From positions 3,286,001 to 3,350,000 of the forward strand of contig NZ_AP025018.1 of the NCBI RefSeq assembly GCF_019977735.1: a stretch of DNA of 64,000 nucleotides, written 5' to 3'. The position numbers and the translations under genes are program-made. Of the stretch, positions 39,255 to 48,502 are shown in pieces. The notes beneath the pieces were generated by a model. That model did not search any database. It saw nothing but the letters and a program-made list of their open reading frames with translations, and was not told the origin of the DNA. Every line of letters starts with the position of its first letter. The first letter of the stretch is position 1. This stretch comes from Calothrix sp. PCC 7716 (GTDB lineage Bacteria; Cyanobacteriota; Cyanobacteriia; Cyanobacteriales; Nostocaceae).

Positions 39255-39581
39255 ATGAACGAGTTAGTACAAAGATTGTCAGAAGGGGAACATCCTGTAG
39301 AAGCTAGTTTGAAACCTGAAAAAACAGCTACAGCACTTAAAGAAAGTATCGACCGAGGATATGTACATATCAAATTTACAAACACCAAGGGTGGTACTGA
39401 TTTAGGTATTAAACTCGATTCAAAAGCATCTAATTTTAATGAAGCTGACTTTGATCATCAAACAGGGAAAGTTCATTTGGTTGGCGACCTGACACTAAAC
39501 TATGTCAAAGTTAGATGTATTGCAGATATTGACCTGGCGACTTTAAATGGTAAGGGACATTTAGAACCATTAGAAGCATAA
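39255..39581 (+). CDS. Small conserved protein of unknown function, MbtH-linked
   Basis: This 108-residue soluble protein contains YVHIKFTNTKGGTDLGIKLD and, near its end, CIADIDLATLNGKGHLEP. It has alternating polar and hydrophobic strands suggesting a beta-rich fold. The start ATG has ggagat upstream. It lies between another small unknown protein and MbtH in what looks like a three-gene unit. No catalytic motif is recognisable, so I give no function. Confidence 0.75.
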   Translation: MNELVQRLSEGEHPVEASLKPEKTATALKESIDRGYVHIKFTNTKGGTDLGIKLDSKASNFNEADFDHQTGKVHLVGDLTLNYVKVRCIADIDLATLNGKGHLEPLEA

Positions 39582-39641
39582 GATTTTTCCAGTTATTGAT
39601 GAAGCGTAAAGCATAGCTAGTCAAATATAAAGAGGTCAAGT

Positions 39642-39869
39642 ATGTATCAAGACGACAAAGAAGACACGACAATTTACAAAGTTGTAGTTAATCACGAAGA
39701 ACAATATTCAATTTGGCCACTAGAGCGTGAAAATCCTCTTGGTTGGAAGGATGCTGGAAAAAATGGACTCAAACAAGAATGTTTAGATTACATCAAAGAA
39801 GTCTGGACTGATATGAGACCTCTCAGTCTCCGAAAAAAAATGCAGGAAACAGCTGGTAACATCCAATAA
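39642..39869 (+). CDS. mbtH-like: MbtH-like protein
   Basis: The 75-residue protein carries the MbtH signature: [19 protein letters not shown] and the C-terminal [11 protein letters not shown]. MbtH-like proteins bind NRPS adenylation domains and help them fold or work. Several A domains in this window could be its partners; which ones need it cannot be told from sequence alone. It is preceded by agaggtc about 10 bp before the ATG. Length and conserved Trp and Pro residues are normal for the family. Confidence 0.95.
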   Translation: MYQDDKEDTTIYKVVVNHEEQYSIWPLERENPLGWKDAGKNGLKQECLDYIKEVWTDMRPLSLRKKMQETAGNIQ

Positions 39870-40001
39870 AAAAATGCGGGTTTAAATTTGCTTTTTTGAG
39901 GGTGTTTTGCATATCGATTCCACTAGAGAGAAGCATAAAAATGCTTCTGCAACTTCAAATTTTTTCAGCTTAGTAATACTTGTTCAAAATGGAGAATTTC
40001 T

Positions 40002-40886
40002 ATGGTAATGTCCTCAGTTCAAGAGACACGAGTATGGTTTATCACTGGTTGCTCAAGTGGTTTTGGCCGAGCACTAGCAGAAACAGTGCTTGAACGAGGT
40101 GAGACGGTGGTGCTAACGGCACGGAATCCACAGCAGATAGAAGATTTAGCGGCAAGCTTTCCGGATCGTACATTAGCGGTGCAACTTGATGTAACGAAAC
40201 CCGAAGAGGTACGAGAAGCAGTAAAACAGGCAATCACTAACTTTGGACGCATTGATGTACTTGTCAATAATGCTGGATGTGAAGTTGCAGGAGTAATTGA
40301 AGAAGTTCGTGATGAAGAAGTTCGACGTGAGTTTGAAACAAACTTTTTTGGTGTCTTGGAAATCCTCCGAGCGGTACTACCTCATATGCGACAACAACGC
40401 AGTGGTCATATTCTGAATTTTTCGTCAATTGCTTCTTTCGGTGCTGGTGCTGGTGGAGGTATTTATGGTAGTAGCAAACTTGCATTAGAAGGAATTTCTG
40501 GTTCGCTAGCTAATGAGGTAGCACCTTTTGGCATCAAAGTCACAATAGTTGAACCTGGCGGATTCCGTACAGATTTTTTCAACCGTTCTTATGTCTTAAC
40601 TGAAACTCAAATTGAGGACTACAAACCCTTAATTGATGACATACGCCAGACAATACGGAATATACAGAACCTGTTACGAGGGGATCCAAGGAAAGCTGCT
40701 CTAGCAATGATTAAAGTGGTTGATAGTGATAACCCACCAATCAGATTGGCACTGGGATCAGATACAGTAGAAGCTATTGAAGGTGCATTAGAGTTTATGA
40801 AAGCAGAATTAGATACTTGGAGGGAAGTATCTATGAGTACTGACTTTGACGAGTTTGTTGTGAATAAAATCCAAGTTGCCAGTTAG
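40002..40886 (+). CDS. Short-chain dehydrogenase/reductase
   Basis: The 294-residue classical SDR is apparently active: cofactor loop TGCSSGFG, NNAG, active-site Ser in NFSSIASFG, and the catalytic pair in YGSSK. The TGCSSGFG start and long C-terminal part resemble oxidoreductases annotated as short-chain reductases of broad substrate range. It is the last intact plus-strand gene of the cluster region, downstream of MbtH. It could tailor the product, unlike the other SDR at 37736, which lacks the catalytic Tyr. ATG 40002 or 40008 could start it. Confidence 0.88.
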   Translation: MVMSSVQETRVWFITGCSSGFGRALAETVLERGETVVLTARNPQQIEDLAASFPDRTLAVQLDVTKPEEVREAVKQAITNFGRIDVLVNNAGCEVAGVIEEVRDEEVRREFETNFFGVLEILRAVLPHMRQQRSGHILNFSSIASFGAGAGGGIYGSSKLALEGISGSLANEVAPFGIKVTIVEPGGFRTDFFNRSYVLTETQIEDYKPLIDDIRQTIRNIQNLLRGDPRKAALAMIKVVDSDNPPIRLALGSDTVEAIEGALEFMKAELDTWREVSMSTDFDEFVVNKIQVAS

Positions 40887-41088
40887 AGTAGACTGCAAAT
40901 ATGGAGATAGGGGACTTGCGTAAAAATAAAATACCAGCTAGACAGTCTAAATAACAAAGAAAAGCCCAAAACCGGATTGGTACATTATTAAATCGCAAGA
41001 CCCTAGGTGCGTTAATGTACGGGAATATAAATTATCTAGAGTTTAAGCTCAAATGTTAAATGACCGTAAGCACCCCTCTCAATCGGAT

Positions 41089-41126
41089 CACTTTTTGCGG
41101 TTGCTGTAGCATAACCGCAAAAAGTG
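41089..41126 (+). promoter_or_regulatory. Perfect 14-bp hairpin just upstream of a thioesterase remnant
   Basis: CACTTTTTGCGGTT pairs exactly with AACCGCAAAAAGTG across a 10-nt loop. The hairpin ends 19 bp before the ATG of the truncated thioesterase. No U-tract follows, so it may be a dispersed repeat or an attenuator-like element rather than a normal terminator. The rest of 40887-41145 shows no gene. Confidence 0.5.
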
Positions 41127-41145
41127 GAATATATAAAGATAAATC

Positions 41146-41481
41146 ATGAAAACTACATACCAATTTAACTCATGGGTCACTTGTCCTAAACCTAATTCTC
41201 AAGCTAACTTACGATTATTTTCCTTTCCCTATGCAGGTGGTAGTTCTTTAATTTTTCGTACATGGGCTTCAAGCTTACCTAAAAATATTGAAATTTGCCC
41301 AGTAGAACTTCCTGGACGGGGAACGCAGATGAAATCACGTCCATTTACGCAAATGGAATCTTTAGTTAATGAGATCGCTCCCATCATCCTCCCATATTTA
41401 GACAAACCATTCGCTTTTTTCGGTCATAGTATGGGTGGATTGCTCAGTTTTGAACTTGCTCGCCATCTTCGTAAAACCTGA
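41146..41481 (+). pseudogene. Type II thioesterase, N-terminal fragment cut by an IS element
   Basis: The 111-codon ORF matches the first 106 residues of the intact thioesterase at 49936, including FPYAGGSS, ELPGRG and the active-site GHSMGG. It then runs into the inverted repeat of the IS982-type element at 41476, which supplies the stop codon. Type II thioesterases clear misloaded carrier proteins. The distal part of a similar gene lies 6.3 kb away at 47795; about 40 codons between the two parts are missing. The catalytic Asp/His half is lost, so it is not expected to work. Confidence 0.9.
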
Positions 41482-42517
41482 GTTCGATGTAAGAAAAAGC
41501 CTAAAAATAAAGCAGAGCAAGGGTTGTAACAAAAAACAGTTACTTGATTAAATATCAATAAGCTTTAATTAATGAGAATAGATTGTAATTTTGTACTGAA
41601 GAAAAGGAAATGAATTTGTGAATAAATCAAAATCGACAAATTATAGTACCAATAAACTGTCGTGATGGCGCCGAAAATCAGGAACATAAACCACGCTCGC
41701 AAAAGGGTACTTTCGTAGGTAAAGAGCGTAACTCTATTTATTTTATACTAAATATGAAAGAATCACAAAATCATTTTTTAAATATAAGCAGTTATATTAA
41801 GGTGCAAGTAGAGGCGATAGGTAAATAATGTCCTTTATCGATGCACAAAGCTTTTACACTTACGATTGTAAATGGGGAAAGAATTCGTTGGGTTGGTATT
41901 TCGGTTTTAAATTACATTTAATAATTAACGAAAAAGGAGAAATTATGTCTTTCATGGTAACACCTGCCAATGTTGATGACCGTAAACCTGTTCCAGAAAT
42001 GACAGCTTCTTTATTTGGCAAGCTGTTTGGTGACAGAGGCTATATTTCCCAAAAATTATTTCAGCAACTTTTGGAGCAAAATGTTCAACTCATTACCACT
42101 ATCAAAAAAAATATGAAAAATCGTTTAATTCCTTTAATGGATAAAATTCTACTTAGAAAACGTTCTCTTATAGAAACAGTCAATGACCAGTTAAAAAATA
42201 TTTCTCAAATCGAACATACTAGGCATCGTTATGTTCCTAATTTTATGGTTAATATTATTGCTGGTTTAATTGCTTATACATATCAAGATAAAAAACCTTC
42301 CTTGAATCTAACTCCGGAAGATTTAGCAGCGTTACCAGAAATTAATTTGTCTGATTATGACACTAATCCTTTAGTTATTGTATAAGTCCTCACAGTCAAA
42401 TTATAAATTCACACAATTTATAATTTAATGCGCTGTCAAAGGCGCGGCGCAGCCGTGTCGAAACTTCCATGCCCAAAATACTCCCAGAAGCCTATCTTTC
42501 TTACGTCGAACTCAGGT
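41476..42517 (+). mobile_element. Degenerate IS982-family insertion sequence
   Basis: Inverted ends ACCTGAGTTCGAYGTAAGAA are visible at 41476-41495 (plus sense) and 42498-42517 (complement), 1042 bp apart, which fits IS982 size. The transposase frame covers only its C-terminal part; 41500-41820 holds no readable N-terminal region. The left end truncates a thioesterase gene and the right end truncates a DUF1636 gene, so this is not a simple insertion. No matching target-site duplication is apparent. Confidence 0.85.
41828..42385 (+). pseudogene. IS982-family transposase, N-terminally truncated
   Basis: The 185-codon frame contains the IS982 landmarks FGFKLHLIIN, ANVDDRKP, FGDRGYISQKL and RSLIETVNDQLKN followed by ISQIEHTRHR. 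DDE residues are present in GDRGY and IETVND, and a possible first Asp lies in FIDAQSF. A full-length enzyme would be about 280-300 residues, so roughly 100 N-terminal residues are gone, and the region between FIDAQ and GWYFG is shortened. It is unlikely to be mobile on its own. Confidence 0.9.
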
Positions 42518-42861
42518 TCTAATAAGGCGCCAGGGCTTTCTTCTGGGGGAAGATTGACAAAAAGATATGTGGGTTTGTCCTGGCTTGATACTGATACAAC
42601 ACAGCCTTGGCTACATGCCCATAAACATCCAACTGGTTTAATTTCCAGTTCGCCAGAGGCCAAGTTTTCTTTGCATAAACCTTTTAGTTTGTCAAGTAAA
42701 ACAGCGCCATCTTTGGGTTGATTTTTTGGTTTTTCTTCAGAGGAACACTGACAAGATTTACAGACAAAGAGGGTGGGTTTGGATATCGAGTCAGCCTGTG
42801 TTGAGGAGGTATTTGTAGAACCCATCAATGACTCAATGAACACCAATAATTTATTCAGCAT
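42436..42861 (-). pseudogene. DUF1636 metal-binding-like protein, C-terminus replaced by IS sequence
   Basis: The N-terminal part is typical: CKSCQCSS, then CLWACSQGCVV and KPTYLFVNLPPEES. These are cysteine clusters of the DUF1636 family, often linked to metal or iron-siderophore uptake genes. After ALLE the frame enters the IS982 end and continues as PEFDVRK to a stray stop, so the normal C-terminus is missing. It is the third gene of a minus-strand group after the TonB receptor and binding lipoprotein. The metal-binding half might still fold. Confidence 0.85.
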
Positions 42862-43043
42862 TTCAGTTTATTTGTATACATTAATTATGTTATGCAGCTT
42901 TCAATTTTAACCGTGCCAATTTTCGATTTTGGATACACTCGCTCCGCTCAGTACAAGCTTTGGATTTTTAATTATTTTGCGCGACTCTTGCGGAGAAGCA
43001 AGTTACAAACCCTTTTTTATAAATTACCTTAATAATCTCAAAA

Positions 43044-44063
43044 TCAAAAACTTTGTGCGGCTTTTAACAAATGCTTGGAAAGCAAATCTAGTAGTCTATT
43101 TACTCCTAATGGACCATAGACATCCCATACATCTTGACCATCTATGACATAAGCACGTCCATTCTTAACTGCGTTGAGTGAAGAGACGAGCGGCTTCTCC
43201 AGTATAAAATATCCTGATTTGCTGTGAAGGTTTGCGATAAATAGAATATCGGAATCATAATTATTTATAGTCTCAATACTATCAAAGGTAGTACACCAAT
43301 CCTCTTGACTCATTGAAAATATCGGCTTAATTTTAATGCCAAGATCATCTAAAATTTGAAACCAAATCGCGTATCTTGGTGGTACTGAAAATCCATTATT
43401 ACCCGCACAACCATAGATAATCACAGAAACTTCTGCATTTTTCAGTTGATCGCCTAGTTGTTTTCGCACCTCTGCAACTCGGTTTTGATATTGCACTAGA
43501 ATCTCTTTTGCAACTTCTTCACGGTCAAAAAGCTGGGCAATATGCAGAAGATAACTTTTGAAAGAAAATTTTATATCATCCCAATTTATCAGCACAGTAG
43601 GTGCAATATTTGATAACTGCTTATATATTGATTTAAAGCTATCCGAACCCAAAATTAAATCTGGTTTCAGGAGGAGAATTTTTTCTAAAGAGGGTGGGTA
43701 GTTACCCACTGTCTCTATGCCTTCTATCTGATCAGATGATAAGCCAGAGGCGACACAACCTTTAGCTATCCACCACCAAGTCGGACAAGTTGTACCTACA
43801 ATAGACCCTTTAACTTCAAGGGCAAATAGTGGGTCGAGAAACCAAGAATCTAAAATAATACGCTGAGGTTTAAGAGGAATGCAAGTCTTGCCAAGGGGAT
43901 GCTCGACAACTTGGCACTCAGCAAACCTCGGCGCACGTTGGGTTGATATATCACTGAGTTGAATCTCTGAACTATTGCAGCCTGTAACCAAAAGAAAGGA
44001 TAAAGCCATTAATAAAAATGGCTTAATTACTCTATAGTTAATAAGGTGTTTTTTCACATTCAT
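43044..44063 (-). CDS. Iron-siderophore ABC transporter substrate-binding lipoprotein
   Basis: The 339-residue protein has a lipoprotein signal with lipobox LVTGC (Cys29). It has a type III periplasmic binding fold like FecB/FhuD: PQRIILDSWFLDPLFAL, ETVGNYPPSLEKILLLKPDLIL. It should carry a ferric siderophore across the periplasm to an ABC permease, but no permease or ATPase gene is in view. It lies 66 bp downstream of the TonB receptor on the same strand, so the two are probably co-transcribed. Confidence 0.9.
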   Translation of the reverse strand: MNVKKHLINYRVIKPFLLMALSFLLVTGCNSSEIQLSDISTQRAPRFAECQVVEHPLGKTCIPLKPQRIILDSWFLDPLFALEVKGSIVGTTCPTWWWIAKGCVASGLSSDQIEGIETVGNYPPSLEKILLLKPDLILGSDSFKSIYKQLSNIAPTVLINWDDIKFSFKSYLLHIAQLFDREEVAKEILVQYQNRVAEVRKQLGDQLKNAEVSVIIYGCAGNNGFSVPPRYAIWFQILDDLGIKIKPIFSMSQEDWCTTFDSIETINNYDSDILFIANLHSKSGYFILEKPLVSSLNAVKNGRAYVIDGQDVWDVYGPLGVNRLLDLLSKHLLKAAQSF

Positions 44064-44129
44064 TAAGCTAGTTATTTACAGCCTTAAACTCTATAACAAT
44101 TTGTGCTACTTAACGAAACAAAGCACAAG

Positions 44130-46991
44130 TTAAAACTCCCAACTGACAGAACCAGTGATGGTCAGTGGTTCTCCTCTGTTAACATAGAGTGTGCCAAAGG
44201 GAGCGTTCCTAACATAATCTATGTTGAAGAGGTTACGAACATTGATCGCTGTATTTAACCCACCTCGACGGTAGTAAATCGCTGCATCAGTCCGCAGGTA
44301 ATCCTTTAGTTGGAATGAGTTTGCTAGATCGGCTTGACGCTCACCAATATAAAACAGTCCTAATCCAAATCCCAGCCCTTGCAAATCCCCGTCCTGAATT
44401 GTGTAGGTTGTCCAGAGACTCGCTTGATTTTGTGGCACATTTCCCAAAAGATTACCAACTTGGCTGGGTATGGAATTATCGGCGGTGACTTGCGCGTCCG
44501 TGAGAGCATAGGAAGCAATCATTCTCCAACCAGGTGAAATTTCACCCGTAACATCTAACTCAATACCGCGACTTCGTTGTTCCCCAACTTGCAATTGAAA
44601 ACCCTGTATTGCCAAATTGGGGTCGGGATCAGGAGTCAATACATTCGTTTTTGTAAGATTATAGGCGGCTAGAGTAGTTGAAAGCTTACCATCGAGAAAA
44701 TCAGCTTTGACACCGACTTCGTATTGAGTCCCCCTGGTTGGAAGAAAGGTTCTATTATCTGGATTACGTCCTATTGATGGACGGAAGGACTGGCTATAGC
44801 TAGTGTAAAATGAAATATTCTTACTAGGTTGATACACCAAGCCAATTCGGGGGCTAAAAGCTCCGTCATTTTGAACTGTCTTATCACTATCAATTAGTCC
44901 AGATTCATTGGATAGCCAATCGTAGCGACCACCAATTAGCATCTTCAGATTATCACTAAAAGCAATTTGATCTTGGAGGTAAATTCCGTAGGATTGATTA
45001 GTGGTCAGTGTAGTAAAGGGGGCGGTTGGGAATTCGGGTCTTGGGACATCATAATTTGGGTTGAAAATATCTAGATCGGGCAAATTGCTTGAACTGAAAG
45101 CGCTTCCTCTGTAAAATACAAGGCGGTTGAAATCAAATCCTGCTATAAGTTGGTGGGAGATTGAGCCAGTCTTAAACTTTCCAACTAAGTCAATTTGTCC
45201 GATATAGTTACTAGTAGTAAGATTTTGTACGCCAAGCTCAAATCCTGTTAAAAAGCGATCGTCTAATAGGTTTGAATAATAAGTTTCTCGAAGAAAATAG
45301 GTATTAAAATTAATGGCAAGATTATTACGAATCTGCCAATCTTTATTTAATTCATGATTCAGGGTATACCCTAATCTATGATTTTCAGAGTTCAGTGACG
45401 GGAAATAATTCGCATAGAAACCTCTGGGTGGTAGGCGACCATCACTAAGAAGCGGAACCTGATATACTATAGGGTCTGCATGGTACCTACCATACTCATA
45501 GTAAAGATTGAGGTTTGTCCGCTCTCCTAATTTAAATGTGAGGGAGGGGGCAATGCTTGTTGTTTGAGATTTCGCGACATTTTGAAACTCTCCTCCACTT
45601 TGATAGGCGGCAATAAACCGATAAAGTACGCTTTTATCTGTATTTAAGGGTCCTGAAAAATCAATGTTAGGCTGATACCTTCCAAAGCTCCCTACTTCAA
45701 ATCCTACTTTGTAGTAAGGTTCAGCCAAAGGTTGCCGAGTAATCAGGTTAATGACCCCACCTGGTTCTAATGCTCCGAACAAAACTGAGGCAGGTCCTTT
45801 AAGCACTTCTACCTGCTCAGTTGTTCCAATTAGGGAGAAATTAGGAAAAACTTGCTCGCGGAAACCATCTCGGAGACTGGAACTGAATGAATCTTCCTCA
45901 AATCCTCGGATAGACCTACGATTACCAATAGGTGAAGAACCACCAAAAGTCGAAGAAGTTTCAACCACCCCACTGACAGTTTCTACTGCCTCACTCACAG
46001 TTTTCACATTGCGATCTTCTAGCACCTGTCGCGGCACTACCTGAATCGATTGGGGAATATCTCGCAATGGTGTATCAGTTCGCGTTGCCGTACTCGCATT
46101 CGGCGCCCGATACCCATCCTGCTCCCCTGTTACCACCAACTCAATCGGGTCATCCTGCCGCGCGGCTGGTTCTTCTTGCGGTGCCTCAGTTGCAGGCTTT
46201 TCAGTAGCGAAGGGCGCCTCTGGTTGTGGTTGTGTCGCGGTTGCCGCACCTGCCACCCCAAAAACCAAACCTGTATCATCATCAAACAACTCAACCGTTG
46301 GCTGACTTGTCTCACCAACCACCGTCACCCGCACAGTATTTGCATCAACATTCGTAACAGTTATCTCAGTAACTCCTGCAAGCGGTTTTTCTGAACGGAA
46401 TGTAAAAGCTTCACCTGAAGGTAAACGCAACTGCCCGCCAGAAATATCAGCAATAAAATTATTACCCGCACTACGATTTGTAACTTGCAGTTGCTGCCCT
46501 TGAGTGGTCTGTAGAATTATCTCCACACCTTTATCAGTGGGATTTGCCTTGACTCCAGTAATTGGTACAATACCCCCCTGATTGCCCCCTTCCACAGGCG
46601 GGACGTTCGTAGGGTTAGTTGGTGTCGGCGCCTGTACAAGCATCCCGGCGCTAGTAGCAGGAAATTGAACTTCACTCAGTTGAGAAATATTTTTACTTGC
46701 TTCATCAAACTTTGATCCCCGCAGTGAGTTTAGAATTTTACCCTCTTTGAGTCGGTTTTTTATGCTACTAGGAGTCAATACTGAAGATTTGGTGAGCGCA
46801 AATTCCTGACCTGTAACTGCAACCAAATTACCTAACGTAAACTTTCCTACGGTCGCAGTTGAAGATTTGCCCTGAATATCTTTCCGTACTTCTTCACCTT
46901 TAGCGGGAGTGCTGATAAAAACAACAACCGCACCTGTTAGCAGCAGGCTTTGAAACACTTGATCTAACTTCATTAATTTCCTCACACTCAA
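44130..46991 (-). CDS. TonB-dependent siderophore receptor with N-terminal AMIN domain
   Basis: The 953-residue protein has a signal peptide (about residues 1-32) and an AMIN domain (about 140-235). A proline/glutamate-rich linker follows, then a TonB-box-like IELVVTG, a plug (RDIPQSIQVVPRQVL) and a 22-strand-type barrel ending in Phe (SVSWEF). AMIN plus receptor is common in cyanobacterial siderophore receptors of the FhuA/FhuE type. It imports a ferric siderophore through the outer membrane. Placement beside a peptide/polyketide cluster raises the possibility that the cluster's product is the ligand, but cluster and receptor are on opposite strands and separated by rearrangements. Confidence 0.94.
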   Translation of the reverse strand: MSVRKLMKLDQVFQSLLLTGAVVVFISTPAKGEEVRKDIQGKSSTATVGKFTLGNLVAVTGQEFALTKSSVLTPSSIKNRLKEGKILNSLRGSKFDEASKNISQLSEVQFPATSAGMLVQAPTPTNPTNVPPVEGGNQGGIVPITGVKANPTDKGVEIILQTTQGQQLQVTNRSAGNNFIADISGGQLRLPSGEAFTFRSEKPLAGVTEITVTNVDANTVRVTVVGETSQPTVELFDDDTGLVFGVAGAATATQPQPEAPFATEKPATEAPQEEPAARQDDPIELVVTGEQDGYRAPNASTATRTDTPLRDIPQSIQVVPRQVLEDRNVKTVSEAVETVSGVVETSSTFGGSSPIGNRRSIRGFEEDSFSSSLRDGFREQVFPNFSLIGTTEQVEVLKGPASVLFGALEPGGVINLITRQPLAEPYYKVGFEVGSFGRYQPNIDFSGPLNTDKSVLYRFIAAYQSGGEFQNVAKSQTTSIAPSLTFKLGERTNLNLYYEYGRYHADPIVYQVPLLSDGRLPPRGFYANYFPSLNSENHRLGYTLNHELNKDWQIRNNLAINFNTYFLRETYYSNLLDDRFLTGFELGVQNLTTSNYIGQIDLVGKFKTGSISHQLIAGFDFNRLVFYRGSAFSSSNLPDLDIFNPNYDVPRPEFPTAPFTTLTTNQSYGIYLQDQIAFSDNLKMLIGGRYDWLSNESGLIDSDKTVQNDGAFSPRIGLVYQPSKNISFYTSYSQSFRPSIGRNPDNRTFLPTRGTQYEVGVKADFLDGKLSTTLAAYNLTKTNVLTPDPDPNLAIQGFQLQVGEQRSRGIELDVTGEISPGWRMIASYALTDAQVTADNSIPSQVGNLLGNVPQNQASLWTTYTIQDGDLQGLGFGLGLFYIGERQADLANSFQLKDYLRTDAAIYYRRGGLNTAINVRNLFNIDYVRNAPFGTLYVNRGEPLTITGSVSWEF

Positions 46992-47039
46992 TAAAAATTA
47001 CCTGCTTATACCCAAAGATACAAGAGACTTAACGAAACC

Positions 47040-47068
47040 AGTTATCATTTAATTTAATTGAAATAACT
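47040..47068 (-). promoter_or_regulatory. Possible Fur-type operator for the TonB receptor operon
   Basis: AGTTAT and ATAACT arms flank an AT-rich centre in a 29-bp dyad, 49 bp before the receptor's start codon. Composition and place suit a Fur site, but the match to the GATAAT-repeat consensus is weak. Confidence 0.3.
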
Positions 47069-47512
47069 ATATTACGAAGTAGCGCAAAACACAAGACAAC
47101 TAATAATTTATTTCAATTAAGTTAATGCCAAGCAGTAATTTTTTTAACCGCGTGTTTATTTGCCACATGGACAAAATACTATGTGATGAATTAAATATAC
47201 TTAGCCTAAAAGTATTTCATTAAGCCAAAATAGCTTTTTTAATGCAGGTTTGCACAAGATAATACCAAATTAATGTAGTCTCATGCAAAACTTAAATATC
47301 TATATTTAGATAAGCATCTTGAAAAATGAGACACTAAACCATCTATCTAAAGATATAAATCAGTAAGCAATAGGCAAAGCTGATAAGTCATAGTTTCTTG
47401 ATAAATTATGGCAATACCTGACATATTACTAAAGTTGCGAATCATTGTTAAAGTAATGAATGCTAGATAAAACGTAACTTGCAACCACTACAAAATTTTT
47501 TGACGAATCAAC

Positions 47513-47637
47513 TGTAGGTTGGGTGGAGGTGCCTCTGTTCCCAGCATAAATAATTGTAGGCTGTTGGGTTCCGTTCCTCCAACGCCACTTGCTTTATGCC
47601 GGGAAACCCGTCCACCGCAGTGGCTCCCCAACCTACG
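47513..47637. repeat. Dispersed cyanobacterial inverted repeat (GTAGGTTGGG type)
   Basis: GTAGGTTGGGTGGAG at the left pairs with CTCCCCAACCTAC at the right of a 125-bp element, with GGGTTCC and CCGGGAAACCC segments inside. Such GTAGGTTGGG hairpins are common between cyanobacterial genes. It may be MITE-like. Confidence 0.6.
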
Positions 47638-47794
47638 ATTAGATTTGCTTCAGTACCATTCGGCGATAAGGTCGAATGTTACTTAACTTAAGCCAAAGAA
47701 CTTGAGTGTAGGCTAGATTCTCTTAGTAAAAGCAAACATTAATAAAGTTACGTTAGGTTCCGCATAAGACTAAAAGTTTAAACAATAACTTTGC

Positions 47795-48232
47795 CGTCTC
47801 AATGGTAGACCTGCTTCAGTACTGGAAAATACCGAGTTAATGGAACTACTTACCCCGCTACTGCGGGCAGATTTTGCAGTTTTAGAAACTTATGTCTACA
47901 CCTAAGAGCTATCACTTGAATGTCTAACCACTGCTTTTGGTGGACTGGAAGACCAAGGAGTAAATACCTAAGAACTAGAAGGGTGGCAAGCGCAAACGCA
48001 AAATTCCTTCCAATTGGAAATTTTTTCTGGAGACCACTTTTTTATTCATTCAACCCAATCTCTTTTAATTGAGAATTTAGTCGAATATTTGAAAGCGTCA
48101 AATTATACAAGTCTTATACTCAGTATCAGCGGAGGCGTTGCTTTCGCTGGCTTCTTTCTTGCCTTGACTACCTGGCAGAAGTCTGAAGCAGTAAAATCAG
48201 GGAATTTAATAAAAAGGGTCGCTCTTACATGA
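47795..48232 (+). pseudogene. Type II thioesterase, C-terminal fragment with two in-frame stops
   Basis: The frame reads RLNGRPASVLENTELMELL, then LLRADFAVLETYVY, stop, TTAFGGLEDQ, stop, FSGDHFFIHSTQ. This matches residues from about 147 to the end of the intact thioesterase at 49936. No frameshift is needed, only two TAA codons. It could be the missing distal part of the gene begun at 41146, displaced by the 6.3-kb block between them. After the homology ends (near 48106) the frame continues into unrelated sequence to 48232. Confidence 0.85.
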
Positions 48233-48267
48233 GATGGTAAAGTTATTACCCTTTTACCAAGTGCATC

Positions 48268-48502
48268 ATGTCAAACTCAACCCAACCACACAGTCAGGTA
48301 TTAGGTTATTTACGTCAATACAGTACTTACTGTGATTTACGCCAACTAAAAACGTTTGCTTGGATAATTCATAGATTGATATGTAGCGGACAATTGAGGG
48401 GAGCATCCAGTTTTGGCAGAAACACCCAACCCCTGTCTGGAAAAATCTGAAAGAGTTTTTACCTAGATTTCTCACAAGTGAGTGGTGAGTAGATTTTATC
48501 CG
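48268..48502 (+). pseudogene. Transposase N-terminal remnant
   Basis: The frame gives LGYLRQYSTYCDLRQLKTFAW and then LICSGQL, resembling the start of cyanobacterial transposases with DLRHLKTLAWMV...L-SGQLSL. A stop and breaks follow within 60 codons. A similar fragment (TTTCTCACAAGTG) recurs near 48765. The exact IS family is not clear to me. Between 48503 and 48817 I see only further debris. Confidence 0.45.

Larger units (their letters stand above)
46992..47794. other. Long non-coding stretch upstream of the TonB receptor
   Basis: About 800 AT-rich bases with no convincing gene. They contain an AT-rich dyad at 47040-47068 and a dispersed hairpin repeat at 47513-47637. The remainder, 47069-47512 and 47638-47794, shows nothing recognisable. 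Confidence 0.6.

Noticed and set aside
41476-42517. Active IS982 copy
   Set aside because: The transposase lacks its N-terminal third and has an internal shortening, although the ends are clear.
45751-46394. Plus-strand ORFs opposite the TonB receptor
   Set aside because: Shadows of a well-supported minus-strand gene.
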